The position numbers were made by a program, and so were the translations under genes. DNA of 64,000 nt from Isoetes taiwanensis (Eukaryota; Streptophyta; Lycopodiopsida; Isoetales; Isoetaceae), in the NCBI GenBank assembly GCA_021234155.1, contig JAJEKV010000084.1:1754545-1818544 (forward strand), given 5' to 3'. Positions 1-12,068 of the stretch are shown one piece after another (position 1 is the stretch's first letter; every line of letters starts with the position of its first letter). The notes beneath the pieces are model-generated. The model searched no databases. It saw nothing but the letters and a program-made list of their open reading frames with translations, and was not told the origin of the DNA.

Positions 1-2600
1 AATGAAAATCCTCCAAATAAGCTTTGATATCATCACCTTGCTTTGGAGGTGAAAATCAACATACAAGACCACGAATTTGCTTAGGTCTAATGCATTTAAA
101 GCCCAAGCTACCTTGACCCACAGCCCTAACTCATTTCCACCCCAAATAAAATTTGACGATCGCTGCAATCTCCTCCATCTTACACCTTGAATGGCCGGTA
201 GGCGCCATGTAGACATGAGTATTACTAAGAACACATTTAGCCACGGTGATTCTCTGGGGCATGGACAATTTAATTTGTATTCCACCAAAACAAGTGCTTT
301 TGCAACCCACTAATGATTTCATCCCAAGCATCACGAGCGAGGCATTGAATTCCAAATTTGGGATACCAAGCAAGATTGCCATCACGAGGAAGAATCTTCC
401 ATGGATAATACAAAACTCGAGGGAGGATAGGGTACATCCAGCGTCCACAAAGCTATACATTTTTTTCCACCCTACAAGAACTCGATGCTAAGGAGAATGT
501 GTCTAACAATAGCTTAGCATTACGAAGGTTCATTACCGACGAATTAGGAACAAAAAGTGTCATGCGGCATATTGGTTACATACCTCTTGAGAACCATCGT
601 CCATTGGGAGGCCTTGAATAGCACGCCATCTTGGTAGCCCGCGAGGAGAAAATTTTGGGATAATACTTACGCCACAATTGTGAGAAAAGCAAAGGGTGCT
701 AAGGGACAACCTTAGAATTCCTCTACCCACTACAAAAATATCGGATGGCTGCATACAGAAAGGACGATGCGTCTGGTGATGTATGGAGCTTCATGACATT
801 CCTTGTGAATGACTCCCCAAACCAAGTGCAAGAAGACACTTCTCCAAAAGAAACCCCTAATCAACCTCTCATTAAGCTTTAGCAAAATCAAGCTTAGATA
901 CCTTTGCTCTATGACCACATCTTAGGGCCCAATATATTCCCTTCATCTGTGATCCGTTGTTGAGAATACAGCAGCAGGGAGAAAAGCAGTGTGTTGATGA
1001 GATAAGCGTCAGTCAAGATGTCTCGGACTCTTACGCCAATGTCTTAGCAAAGATCTTGTACACGAGGAGGAAAGCAATATAATAGGTAAAAGCCCGGTCC
1101 CGGAGAAATAGTCTTGGGTTCCTTACTCTTGGAGAATAAGAGAGATACAACACAATATTCAAAATCTTATCAAGGCTTCTAAATCCTCTGAAACTCACAA
1201 AGGCATCATATATGTCATCCTCCAACCCGGTCAGCACTTGAAGGAATTCAATAGGAAAACCATCGAGACCCGGGGCATTGTCCCTTTTTCAAAGAGAGCC
1301 ACAACCCTCCTTCACGATATTGGACTCAAAGAAGCAACCTACGCTCGCCGAGAAACAATCACGGCACCTTGAATCAACCACGGCCAATTGCATGTCCTTT
1401 TGAAAGGGCAATGTGTGTCGTCACAAGAATGAAGAAAAGTGATGATGAAGATCGCTTCACGATTCAGGATCCGGAGATAAGGCGCCATCACGGCAACACC
1501 AAAGAATGTATAGAAGTGGCGAGTTTCCTTCTTCTTCGCGGCCATAGAAAAGAGCGGGTACATCTATCTCAGATCCTTGAACCAACTGCAACCACGCCTT
1601 CCACCTTAGCCTCGGTAGCACTACGGTTCCATAGCCTTGATCGAGATAATAACTCCTTTTCTCACGTCCACTAGTATGGCCATGTGTGAGTGCTTCTAAT
1701 TCTTGGTACAATGCGGTCAATAGTCCTCTAGCTTCAAGCAGCTCACGACTCTCCATATTCTTTTGCAAATGGCTTCACTACTTGGAGACAGCGGCTGCGA
1801 CAACCCAGACATGCCCTACAAGGGTGAAGGCGAGAGACCAAGCGGGCCTGACCAAGTTTGAACTCATCATCCTCCAAGTACTTGCAATTAAGCTTAAAAT
1901 AGGTCACGGTAGGTCGATGACAACTAATACATCATTAGTTAGGAGTTGTGGATTATGATCGGATACGGAGCTATCGGAAGATTTGGCGGCGAAATCCGCT
2001 AAGTAGAAGCGGTTTGCACAAGTATTAAAGTATCCTCTATCATGTGCAGCATAAGCTGCGCGGCTCTGTCCAACCATTACACCCGCGTAAAGGGTGATCA
2101 CCATCGAAATCTCTATAAAGTGACCATCATGTAAAGGCATAGCCATTGTTCTCTGGCATTTCGAATCATAGCGCGACCACTTCTATCTCTTTCCAACTTG
2201 ACCATATTAAAAGTAAGCCAGCGAGCAACCATGCAACGTGCCCAAGCTGAAGAACTTTACTCCCTCGAGTTGCCCACAAAGCACCGGCGAAGTGCATTAT
2301 GAGCATATACATTTATCAAACCCCATTCTTGGCCCTTATCTTTCCATTTGATTATTATCCGCGGCAGAACCTATGCATTTTGAGTAAAGTGGCATCCTGA
2401 GAAGACATCCATCGCGGTAAGCACACCCGGCCTTAGATGCATCGTGGAACACCAAGACATTATAGTCCGTCCAAATACACAGCTACTTTATGTACATCAC
2501 ACCGTGGCATTTATGTCGCCAGAAGGCAACAAAGATTAGGTGGAAAACTTAGATGTTCCTTACGATCATAAACATTAGCATTACCTAGATCAAGATATTT
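1..2600 (-). mobile_element. Decayed L1-type LINE ORF2 copy (runs off left edge)
   Basis: Reading the minus strand from high to low coordinates gives ORF2 pieces in order. An endonuclease C-terminal piece ends in SDHNPQLL (about 1950-2000). An inter-domain segment follows (1457-1768), then RT motif 1 as NAPGLDGFPIEF (about 1225-1290), then RT and post-RT segments (1-760). Positions 1-760 are nearly the same DNA as 51670-52310, so this is the same family as the two copies at 48.5-52.3 kb. Frameshifts and stops are frequent. The catalytic YADD region reads Y-A-A followed by a stop (about 570-580), so it cannot be active. The 3' end lies outside the window. The upper boundary near 2600 is approximate. 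Confidence 0.8.
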
Positions 2601-2699
2601 AAAACTAACTCTTTAGATGTTGAAGCTACCCAATCAAACTTTTGGGTTGCCCCTAATGGTCTTGTCACATAGTTCCATCAACAGCGAAAAATCCCTGTT

Positions 2700-2945
2700 G
2701 ACATTAATGTTTCTTTTTTGTGACAATTACTTGTTCCTGTCAACGTTAATCAATATTAACATAGTTCCACGTGGATGAAAAATGTGGGCTTGAAAACGTT
2801 CATATTTTGGATGGAAGATAGAGATGCCAAGTGATAACAAAATTTCTATTCTCCACTGGGTTTTGAGTCCCTCATGTACTTTTTGTATTCTTTTGCGTAA
2901 TAAAGGTCCATGTTCATCAAAAAAAGAAAAAAAGAAAAAAAAATG
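2700..2945 (+). repeat. Probable LINE 3' tail remnant
   Basis: A stretch ending in AATAAAGGTCCATGTTCATC is followed by an A-rich tail (2919-2942). It resembles the 3' end of the plus-strand LINE at 7170-7214 (GAATAAAGTCGGCGATCCTTC then poly A). No coding sequence is recognisable in it. 2600-2700 shows nothing I can name. Confidence 0.4.
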
Positions 2946-3169
2946 TAACCTAAACAAAAGCTGTGTAGTGTTATGTTCAAGTATATAATCACACAATCTT
3001 TCTGTGGGTTTGCAATATGCTGCATTTTATGATCCCATGTACGACAAGGAAATTGGGTCATGGAATTGGTGCATGCAAATTTCTCCAAGTTGCCATGATC
3101 ACAAGGCCCTCTCGTTTTGCTGCTCGACTCCACTCCCTCATACATCAATAAGTAATTACTGGCGGAGGT

Positions 3170-3594
3170 TTGAATGACCAGTTTCCAGTGCGAGTAAGGT
3201 TATGATCTCAAAAATTCATTTGGCGGCTTCTTATAGGTAAGGATGATTCTCACGTTCACGGCTTATTGCCTGAGGCTCTTACCTCACTTGTATCCCTTTT
3301 GGTAAAGATCTGCACTCAAACTTTGTTCTTCCATGGAGTTTATTTTTATGAGTTGCGGCCTTATCCGCGAAATGCTTCTCCATTCTTAAAAGGGATTGTT
3401 GATTCACGGCACCACCGATCAAAACTTTATTTCACATCGATCCAATTTGCTTGGTAATGGAGTTAGTACGCCCAGGTAGTGGATCACCGGTAGATAATCA
3501 ACCACTTTGCTTCTGAGCACCCATTGACTCAAAGAGCGTTGGAAGAATCTTTGGAATCTTAACTATTCGCGGCATGAGGTATGACTTGTTAGTT
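3170..3594 (+). mobile_element. LINE ORF2 3' part, upstream piece of an interrupted copy
   Basis: The translation contains SKVMISKFIWR-type and RPYPRNASPFLKG-type segments. These align with the post-RT region of the LINE copy at 50.95-52.3 kb (SKVMISKFIWR and HPYPNASPFLKG there). The reading is interrupted by frameshifts and stops. The similarity stops at 3594 and resumes at about 6340, because a 2.7-kb LTR element sits in between. The piece is 5'-truncated, as is usual for LINE copies. Confidence 0.7.
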
Positions 3595-3953
3595 TGAGTT
3601 CTTGGCATGCACCACAACGTGACGATCCATGACTGCCGGATGCTACAAGGCTGCCATGCTCATGATCACAAAACAGAACAGAGAAAGAAAAATGTACAAA
3701 AGAATAGAAGGAAGCATTGAGCTAATGAGGCTCTCAAATTTGAGATAAAACACAGTTACATGCGAAGAGCTCAGGTCTAATATAGTGTGAGCCCCTTAAA
3801 TCGGCCCAGTACATCTAACTAAATCTAAGCCCTACAGCCCATGCTAACTTTGAACATGCCAAGTGTCGGTCTGCTGCCCTGCTTGACACCTAACATGTGC
3901 ATGCACCTATTTATGTGCATGCACAATGTTAACTTCCACTAAGGTGGTTAACA
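3595..3953 (-). repeat. LTR (3' LTR in element sense)
   Basis: This 359-bp direct repeat of 5975-6333 shows scattered substitutions and small indels between copies. It has TG/CA ends and is followed on the inner side by a polypyrimidine stretch, which is the minus-strand polypurine tract. Confidence 0.72.
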
Positions 3954-5974
3954 CTTTGCCTCCCCTAAAAGTTGATGCAGCACAAAACATGTCTGACTTT
4001 TATAAAACAAGTCAGAACAAGTACAATAGATTGCCAAAAATTTTAGAAATGAAAATGAAATGCGGTAATGGTTTTGTTGTGTCGCTTGAGAAAGATGCGT
4101 CATGAAGGCATTGATGACTAAGATCGAGAAGGAATGTGATGCAAAACATGGATCATAAGGCGTTAAGGGCAAAAAAACATAAGGACCATCCTTATATCAT
4201 GGGTAAGTCATTGGAACAAATATTGCCAAAGTGCAGAAAAAGCTAAAACAATGGTTATAGGGGGCCTTCAAAGCGTAAGCATGCGTCCCCGTGTCGACCA
4301 TAGGAAGCGTGGCTATGCGTCACAATATTTGTGCGAGGCGTGGGCGTTGAGCAAAAAGCGTGGGTGGGCGTGGACTTATGGCGTGGGGCGTGGCGTGGGC
4401 GGTTATTAGCCAACAAAATATTGTGGCGTGACAGGTGGTACAAGCAAGCGTGGGCGTGGTCCATGCGTGACCGGTATCAGCGGAAATTGCGTCAATATAG
4501 GCTGCGTGCCCTAAAAATGCCCTAAAATGTTTGAGAGAAGGCCCGTAATGCGGCGATGATGGCGGTTCTCCCCTTCCTTCTATTTTTACGGCCTTGATGT
4601 GGTGGCGGTAGGCGGCAAAAGAGGCCTAGAATCGGATCTAGATGTGTGAGCTGCGGCACTTGCCGGTCGTGCTAAATATGATGCCTTTCTTGATGTCTTA
4701 CGATGCGTCCGTCTGCCAATGAAGAAGCTTGGTGTGGGATGAAAATTAACCGCGGAGTTCGGTGTGGAAGAAATGTGCTTTTCGGGGGCCATCCATGCTC
4801 TTCTATGAAATCTTGAAAAGAGAAAGAACGAGAACTGCAATGCGTCTGGACCCGGTTACAATGCGGGTACCCGGCGGAAGAATCTGAGATGAAGCTGCTT
4901 CGACAAAGAATACTCCTCTACGTAAGGCGAATAGAGGTACGGTCATGTATTACTCTAAAGATCGCGACAAAAAGTGATCCTGCTTGCATGAAATGTTGAA
5001 AAATCGTTGCTTCTCTCTTTCTTTGTCTTGAGGCGAGGCCCGAATCTTGTATGAGGAGGCGACTATCGGCTTAATGAAAAAACTACCAGCGGTGATACGT
5101 AGTAAGCTATAAGCTCATGAAAAATAGAAGCCTTGGAGAACGTGATGAAGTATTTGCTGGTTTTGCAGATGGTGCAAATCAAAAGAACCTGAAGGAATCC
5201 GATGTAAGAGCTTGGAAGACAGGATTTAATGGCCGGTGGTATGTGCTTGAAGCGGATGGATGGGGAGCTGTAGCCAAAGTCTTTGGCCCTATGAAAAAAT
5301 CCAATAAAATTGCATCTTGTCTGATGTTGAAGATAAGCGAGGTGCACTACTTGAGAGAAAGATTTCAGCGATAGAAATATAGAGGACTTACTGTCATATA
5401 AGTGTTTGTGCAAAGAAAGACCTTGGGAATTCTTGCTTGAACTGTGAGGGCGAAAATTTGGGGGCTAGCCGCGGTGTAGCCCTCTTGAAATAAGTGGAAC
5501 AAAACTTCATCTGAGAAAGCAATCACGCCTTTGAAACAAAAAGATTTTTGGTGTCGCGAAGCCGTTTTCACGAGATAAAATAAAGATAAAGAAATCACGG
5601 ATATTTTGGACAATTTTCAGCAAATAGAGATAAAAAATATCAAACCCATTTTAAAGAATTTGGCGAGAGAGAGGAGTCATCACCACTCGAGAGAAATCCT
5701 CTTTATCATGCTCTTCGCGCACCATGAAAACGAGTTTGAAAGCTGATTACATAACTAGACTAATTGTTAAAGGAATTGATTAATGAAAGGGCCTCCGTAC
5801 AGGACCATTTGACAAGCTGGTTGGGCCAATAAAAAGGATTGAAGGGTGAGAATAGTGTCACAAAGTATTCAAATTGATGAGGATAAAGAAGCTGACAAAG
5901 ACAAACAAAACGACAAGAGGCCGAGAAAGAAGTGATCGAAGCGAACCGGCATAAACGGCGCCCGGTGTGGATTT

Positions 5975-6333
5975 TGAGTTCTTGGCATGCACCTGCGGCG
6001 ATCATATTTAGGGATGCTACAAAAGTACGCCATGCTCATGATCACAAAACAAGAACAAGAAAAGAAAAAAATGTACAAAAGAATGAAGGAAGCGTGAAAT
6101 TTAATGAGGCTCTCAAATTTGAGATAAAACACGGTTACATCGAAGAGCTCCGGTCTAATATAGTGTAGACCCATAAAATGCGAATGATACATCTAACTAA
6201 ATCTTCAAAGCCCTACACTTATGCTAACTTTGAACATGCCAAGTGTCGGTCACATACCACTTAGGCACACAACATGTGCATGCACCTAGCATGTGCATGC
6301 ACAATGTTAACTTTCACTAAGGTGTAGTTAACA
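5975..6333 (-). repeat. LTR (5' LTR in element sense)
   Basis: This is the partner of 3595-3953 and has the same length, 359 bp. The adjoining inner sequence on the minus strand holds GGGCGCCG, a plausible primer-binding region. Confidence 0.72.
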
Positions 6334-7214
6334 TTTCGAGGCCAGTTCTTGCGACATGGGAGGCTTTTCAGTTAAAGTTTCTATTGAAGTGATGGGATGA
6401 GGGATTCTTTGGCAAAAAGTTGTTGATTTTCTCACGGCCTACTCTGCCACACCAAGAAGATATTTTGAGTATAGGTTTGTCATGAAAAGAAATTAAGGAG
6501 TGTGGTGAACTCTATGTATCGGTTGTTGCTTGATCTTTGATATTCTTCCCTCCGTCTAATAAGTGGTCTGCTTCAGCTTCCTCCTGCAATGGCCCGAGAA
6601 GGTGTAGTCTTGGGCATGGGACAAGCTACTTCATCCTAAAGTGGCCAGTTCTTTGGTGGCGTTCTTCATAGGTGTCACCGGGTTAATGTCTTGTCCATAA
6701 GTTTAACCCTAGAATATCAAATCGGTGTCCGTTATGCAGCCGGTTGAGACCATTGAGCATTGCTTTTTCATATGTGAACACTTTAGGCGAGGTATGGGGT
6801 AGTTGTTTCCCTTTTGGGGTTTCACTAACAAGTCAACAAGCTGCTTTTGGCAATTGCAGTACACGGGCGAGTTACAAAGCGGGCTTTTCATCTAGCAGCG
6901 GGATGGTTGCTGGGCCCCTATACGGAAAAGGCAGATTGAAGTGGTCTTCGAGTGCGGATGTGGCCGGAATAATCATGTTCTCCAAGAGCTCAAAGGTTAC
7001 ATTGTAAGTCATTATCATTGTTCTTCACTTGCTCCTCATAAAGGCTGATTGATTACGAAATTATTTGGATGTGCACTCTTATGTAAGCGGAGTTGCTTCC
7101 TTTCGGTGGGTCTGCTTATCCGCTGAGATTTTATTTTGTCTGCATTTATACTTGTGTTGATCTTTGATTGAATAAAGTCGGCGATCCTTCAACAAAAAAA
7201 AAAAAAAAAAAAAA
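6334..7214 (+). mobile_element. LINE ORF2 3' end and poly(A), downstream piece of the interrupted copy
   Basis: This continues the LINE interrupted at 3594. Broken frames match the end of ORF2 in the 48.5-52.3 kb copies, for example WEAFQLKFLLK corresponding to WEAFRTKFLLYRW, and a zf-RVT-like LHRCHRVNVL segment. The 3' end has AATAAAGTC...CCTTCAAC followed by poly(A) at about 7196-7214. That is the reverse complement of the tail preceding the poly(T) runs at 48490 and 48979. From 7215 to about 7716 I recognise nothing. Confidence 0.72.
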
Positions 7215-7716
7215 TGTTAGTTAGGGCAAGGCATGCATGCAAAGCCTAAATTTTAACCTGGCCTTTTAATTACTTGGATTGTCTTTGATCACAAGAGAGA
7301 GTTGTTTTGATATATTCATATATGTTGGGTAATCTAGCGGATCTAGTTGCATGGTTGTTTTTCAGCAGTTTTTTGCAGAGGATTTTTTATGGAATTTTTC
7401 CAATTGACCATTTATAATGTAACATTTCTCTTCTCTCTATCTATTTCTTTTCTTTTCTGCTTTCTCTCTCTCTTTTTGTACATAGGCTTCGTTAAAAAGA
7501 AAAACTATTGCTGGAAAAGCAAACACTACTCCAAAATCAAATATTAGCTTCCTGCCAAATCATGAGATAGCATTGGGATTAGTGAGTTATTCTATGCAGC
7601 AAAAAAGAGGAGGAGAAGAATATGTGGTATGTTTCTAAATTTATTATGCAAGTTTGGTGGAGCCAACCGGAACACGATTGAAACAAAAGCAAGTTCATTT
7701 CAAGCTTTTGCCCTCC

Positions 7717-8300
7717 ATTAACAAAGCATTATCCTTTAAGCAAGCTACTTCAAATACATCTAATTTAATATTGTTATTTAAGTGCTTGACCATTGAATTT
7801 AAAGCCCTTTGCACATTATTATGTATTATAAACTCTTACATTTCTATCTGTCAAGGAACCCTCCCCCCTCCTGGCATTTTACCCTCTTTTGTCCTTTCCT
7901 TTCTTTACCCCCAAACACAACGTTCTGCTAGTTTTTTTTCTTTCTTATAATCGATTTCCTTTTATTAAGGGTCTTCTCTTAAAATAATCGACTTGGTGTC
8001 CTTCTCCTTATATAATTGGTAGTTTCCTTTTCTTTTTCCTTTATTTGATCCTTGCCTTTCCATACATATTTGCTCATGATTCCTTCCTATACTCCAGATG
8101 CCCATCTTTTAATAGGCAGCATAGGTATTTAAGATAAAAAGTCTCCCTTAACATTAATATCCTTAGCTCTTATCACTATCACTACATATAAAATCTATTA
8201 TATCCGATATGGATGCCCACGTGGCAGCAAGCCATGTCTTCTAAAGTCATGCATGTTTTTCCCAGATATTTTTCAGTGAAAGAGAAAAATGAAAAATAGC
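7717..8300 (+). mobile_element. 5'-truncated 3' end of a Penelope-like element
   Basis: This segment is almost the same as 33890-34492, the end of the Penelope-like RT ORF plus its 3' non-coding sequence. It starts in the thumb region (INKALSFKQATSNTSNLILL) and ends at the same point (GAAAAATGAAAAATAGC) as the longer copy. Beyond that point the two flanks are unrelated. The shared 3' end and different 5' ends are what 5'-truncated retrotransposition gives. The reading frame continues for a while by chance after the conserved part. Confidence 0.8.
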
Positions 8301-8912
8301 AAAATACTGTATTTCCCATATTTGGACATACCAGACATGTTTACCATTAAAATATCATATTCGCCAGCCGATGTAGACCTATACCCTACAGTGTGGCATC
8401 CCTCTGGCAAGAATACGGCTCCATCTGGATTATCAGGCAAAGTTTTTCTTATGGAATTTTGTTTTCCCTGTGCTATATTTATGCTACTTCATGGCACTGC
8501 ATTCTTCCTTTCTGTCCTTGGAATTCTGGCTGATGTCTGCTCTTTGAGTCCCCGCTGGTTAATGGGGAGAAAGAAAGGTGGTTTTAATAGAGCCACACTA
8601 GCTAAGATGGCGAGGAAGAAAAACAAAGCGAGAAAAAAGGGAGGAGTATCTTGATTTCCATAAGACACGCAAGGGTTTGAATCTTGGGTCTAAAAGAATC
8701 CCATCGATTGGCTGACCAAAGGCAGCTCCACTCAGGCCTTTCTGAGGACATGCTTACAGCCACCGTCGAACTCTTGTGTTCCTAGTCTAGTGGCTCCTAA
8801 GAATCACTCTATTAACTTCTGAGATTGCCAAAGATCAAATTCCGGTGCGAGATGCACTTTGTGAAGCCCTGCTCCCGCGTAGATCCACGGAAGTGGCGAC
8901 CTTCACATCCAG
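8301..8912. other. Unassigned stretch
   Basis: It contains an open frame (8289-8654, plus) with a hydrophobic middle and a Lys/Arg-rich end, but its first codons belong to the PLE tail and I recognise no family. The part from 8660 may be decayed upstream copia sequence, since a recognisable copia fragment follows. Confidence 0.3.
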
Positions 8913-9183
8913 ATGCATGAAATCCATAATGTCTTCTATGTACCTGGAATAAGCCAAGTCCTTCTATTGATTAGTCGGATAGGCGTCACGAGGTTTTGGT
9001 ATCACATCGATAGTAAATGCTTCATCATTGATGAAAACACCAGTAGTGAGAGTGCTACTCGGATGGATGGGTTGCATCAGCTTGATGCAAGAATCCAACA
9101 GCCCCAACAAGCTTTGGTTGTGCAAACCAATATGATAGATCTGCAACTTTGGCATAATCGCCTGGGTCATCCCAATGTATTCC
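8913..9183 (+). mobile_element. Ty1/copia gag-pre-integrase fragment
   Basis: The translation reads IHNVFYVPGISQVLLLIS, then a glycine-hydrophobic stretch, and ends LQLWHNRLGHPN. LHNVLYVP...NLLS and LWHxRLGHP are the hallmarks of the domain between protease and integrase in copia polyproteins. About 90 residues are intact. No integrase HHCC core, RT or LTR is visible nearby, so this is an isolated relic. Confidence 0.82.
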
Positions 9184-9199
9184 TAACACCATCACGAAT

Positions 9200-12068
9200 A
9201 AGGTTTTTAGTTTAAAAATTCATTTCATTCTCATGCTCATGCTTATGCCTGACTCATTTTCTCTTCTCATTTTTTAGCTTCTTCATTGCTAAACTTCATA
9301 GGACCTATTTTTTAATCTAATCTCCTGATCTATTAGATAACATGCTGGCCATTTTTGTTCCATAGGGTTCTATGCTAATCATTGTTATAGAAATCCCCTT
9401 TAAGAATGTAGTTCTATAACCTAAACAGGATTTTCGGAATTGGGTAAATGTTTTTCTTAATTTATGCTCTAGAAATTCTAGTTTGTCATCCTTTCTGAAC
9501 TTATATCTAAGTGTTTTGTTCCTGATCATGGTGAGAAATTTGCTGGTCTATGCATTTTATTGAACTCTACATTATAATTTATGCCAAAATGTTCTGATCC
9601 AGATTATTTAAGCCACCAGCCATACAGAGATAAGTTCTGAGTTATGAATTTTATACTTGTAGTTTGCCAGCATTCCTTTTAGTATCCTTGCATTTTTATG
9701 ATATTAGATCCATATCCTTAGATCTTATGATCTTAGATCCATATCTTAAATCTAGGAAGTTTTCACCAAGCTAGCTGGGATCTAATTATGAGATCCTTTA
9801 ACCATTTAATTATAGCAAAAAGTACTGCTGATATATCTTAAATTCTAGTTGGTCTTGTGAATTGAGAGCTATTATGAACTGACCTAGTCTATTTTAAATT
9901 GGAAAGGTTTCTGCCGTGTAGACATAATGAAAGAATTAATGCTAGGCTGTGATCCACTGCCACATATGCCCAACTTGGAAAGGGTGTCTATTAACGACAC
10001 TATTGCTCATAATTACATTACAGGGAAGAGGTTAAACGGGTACATTATCCACTTCCCGGAAAATGCTTATCACCGGTGGAAAACTTGAGCTCAAACCATT
10101 ATTTAAATCATCTATGCTAGGGCCTTTGATAGGGTGCTTGTGTTATTGTGTTTTTGCAATCATGACTTTATGTGGTCAGATGTAAACAGAATTGATATTT
10201 GGTCATTTCATCCTTATCTTTTTAAATCTGCTGATTAATTTTATGGTTTAGATGGTGAAGGGCGTTAAGCCGGATAGATTTATAGCTTACCTGTGATAGC
10301 TTAGGCAATTACCCTGTTCAAGGCTAACTTGCTTATGGTTCTATTGCAGGTAACCAAATCTATCCCTCCACGTGATATTTTAAGGTTCAAATGTTTACAA
10401 GGAACTTCTGCTCAAAAAGATCTTCTGGACATGTCATTTACATCAATCACTTATTTCTACATAAACTTTGCACTTTAATGTTCTCTGAATGCTGGTGATA
10501 CTTCTACTTTCTTACTTTAAAAGGGTTTTCAGTTTAATTGTGAAGGCTATTATTACCACATATGATCCCATTTTGTGGATTAATAGTACTGGTTATATAT
10601 TCAAATTTTGCTGAAACATTGTTCTGTTAATGTTTATTTGCTGCATTCCTTCTAATACTATATCAGGATTGTTATCAAAACATTTATATAGCTTGGCCAT
10701 TTCATTAGATTGTCCATTTCGTTCTTGTTAACTTTTGTTGTGCTTCCTTCATGGTATTATGTTTAAAATCCGATTTTATCCCTTCAAGTTCCTTTTTATT
10801 TCAATAAGTCCTTAATGAGAGGTCAAATAGTGTCCAATTTTCTTATCTTCCTAGTTCTGTTCTAAAGCTAAGCTTAACTTGGGGATGTTTGACCTGTGAA
10901 CTGCTTATATGGCTTGTCCATTTTGTTCTTGTTAACTTTTGGTGTGTCTACATCATGGTATTTTGTTTAAGAGCTGTCTTTATCCCATCAAGTTCGTTGT
11001 TCTTCCAGTAACTCCTTAATAATAGGTCAAATATTGTCTAAATTCTCTTGACTTCTTAGTTCTACAGTTCTGGTCTAAAGCTACAATTAACTTGGGGTTG
11101 TTTGACTTCTGTCTTAGTTCTTTTCTTATTGGGCCCTAGTAAATATGTCTTGTCATCAGTTCTCTCCAATTTCTATCAGTATAATGTCCTTTGGTATTCT
11201 TCTATGGTTTTTCTGATATCTGGAGTGAGAAATTTCTCTCATAACCTGTTTGTAGTTCTTATAAATTAATTCTTTAGACATAAAATTTCTTTGATCTCAA
11301 ACCAAGGCCTAAATTAGGCTGGCACCTACTCTAGTTTGGGATTGCACTTGAACGTCTAATAGTTTCATATGAATCTAGTAGGCTTAGGTCTGTTTGCATA
11401 AACAGACTAAATGGTTTTTTAATGTTACCTCAATTTTTGGGTTTAACCCGGGACCTTGGTTTGGGGTTTAGGTGTCTTATAATGGCTAACTAATTATTTC
11501 TTTGATATTGTACAGAAGAATGAACAGAAATCTTCCATTGATGGAGTGGATATCAATTCCATTTGGATCAAAGAACTTGCTGCTCTAAACTATGACAAAT
11601 GTGGCATTTCCAGTCCCAATTTTGCTGTTCAGACCCTTATTGCATGCATAAAAAATAAGGAGGTACATCAATTTATTATCACGTAAAAGCGATCTTGGTG
11701 GATAAGAATAAATCTCGGTCCCGGCTATTGGCCCGGTTAATGGTTGGTTTGCAGTTTTTGTCAAAATGAAAAAATCAAACTTTAAGTTGGAGTTGTGTAA
11801 AATGCTTGTTTCAAAGTTGTATGCTGATATGGATAGTATCTTATTCTCAAGAACATGCTCCGAGGATGAGTTAGGAAGAAAATTTCTGATTGGCCTGTCT
11901 CATTTGGAAGATTCCCACAAATGAAATCCTCATTACTGGCTGTGGAGGAAGCTGAAATTACTGCAGGAGATTATATGAAGGATGAAGTAAAAAATTGTGT
12001 GTTTTTCGAAAGTGATCTAACTGATGAAGATTTCCACAGTCTAGAAAGCGTGCTTGATATAGAAAAAT
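9200..12068 (+). pseudogene. Exon-like islands of an unrecognised gene in T-rich intron-like DNA
   Basis: Three short stretches look like exons. 10349-10437 follows TTCTATTGCAG and reads VTKSIPPRDILRF... 11516-11663 follows TTGTACAG, ends before GTACAT, and encodes about 49 residues (KNEQKSSIDGVDINSIW...AACIKNKE-like). About 11872-12068 reads KKISDWPVSFGRFPQMKSS and ends ESVLDIEK-stop. A further open piece at about 9929-10089 reads MKELMLGCDPLPHMPNLE... The intervening DNA is T-rich on the plus strand, as plant introns are. I recognise no family. The islands do not join into one frame that I can verify, so this may be a decayed gene, a gene fragment, or a real gene whose other exons I miss. 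Confidence 0.35.
10692..11125 (+). repeat. Tandem duplication, ~204 bp period
   Basis: Two adjacent diverged copies each contain GTTCTTGTTAACTTTT (10721 and 10925), a CATCAAGTTC- or CTTCAAGTTC-like segment, an ACTCCTTAAT-like segment and AACTTGGGG. The second copy starts at about 10900. It lies in intron-like sequence. Confidence 0.65.

Larger units (their letters stand above)
3595..6333 (-). mobile_element. Non-autonomous LTR retrotransposon, 2.7 kb
   Basis: Two direct repeats of exactly 359 bp, 3595-3953 and 5975-6333, bound a 2.0-kb centre. On plus coordinates each begins TGAGTTCTTGGCATG and ends GGTTAACA or AGTTAACA, so both have TG...CA termini. Just inside the left repeat is CTTTGCCTCCCCTAAAAG, the complement of a purine tract. 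Inside the right repeat the minus strand reads GGGCGCCGTTTATGCCGG, resembling the primer-site region of plant gypsy elements. Both marks put the element on the minus strand. The centre has no recognisable gag or pol, only short ORFs without family features. It lies inside a plus-strand LINE. A clean 5-bp target duplication is not visible. Confidence 0.72.

Noticed and set aside
8289-8654. 121-codon plus frame with a hydrophobic middle
   Set aside because: It starts inside the Penelope-like 3' tail and crosses its boundary; no family features.
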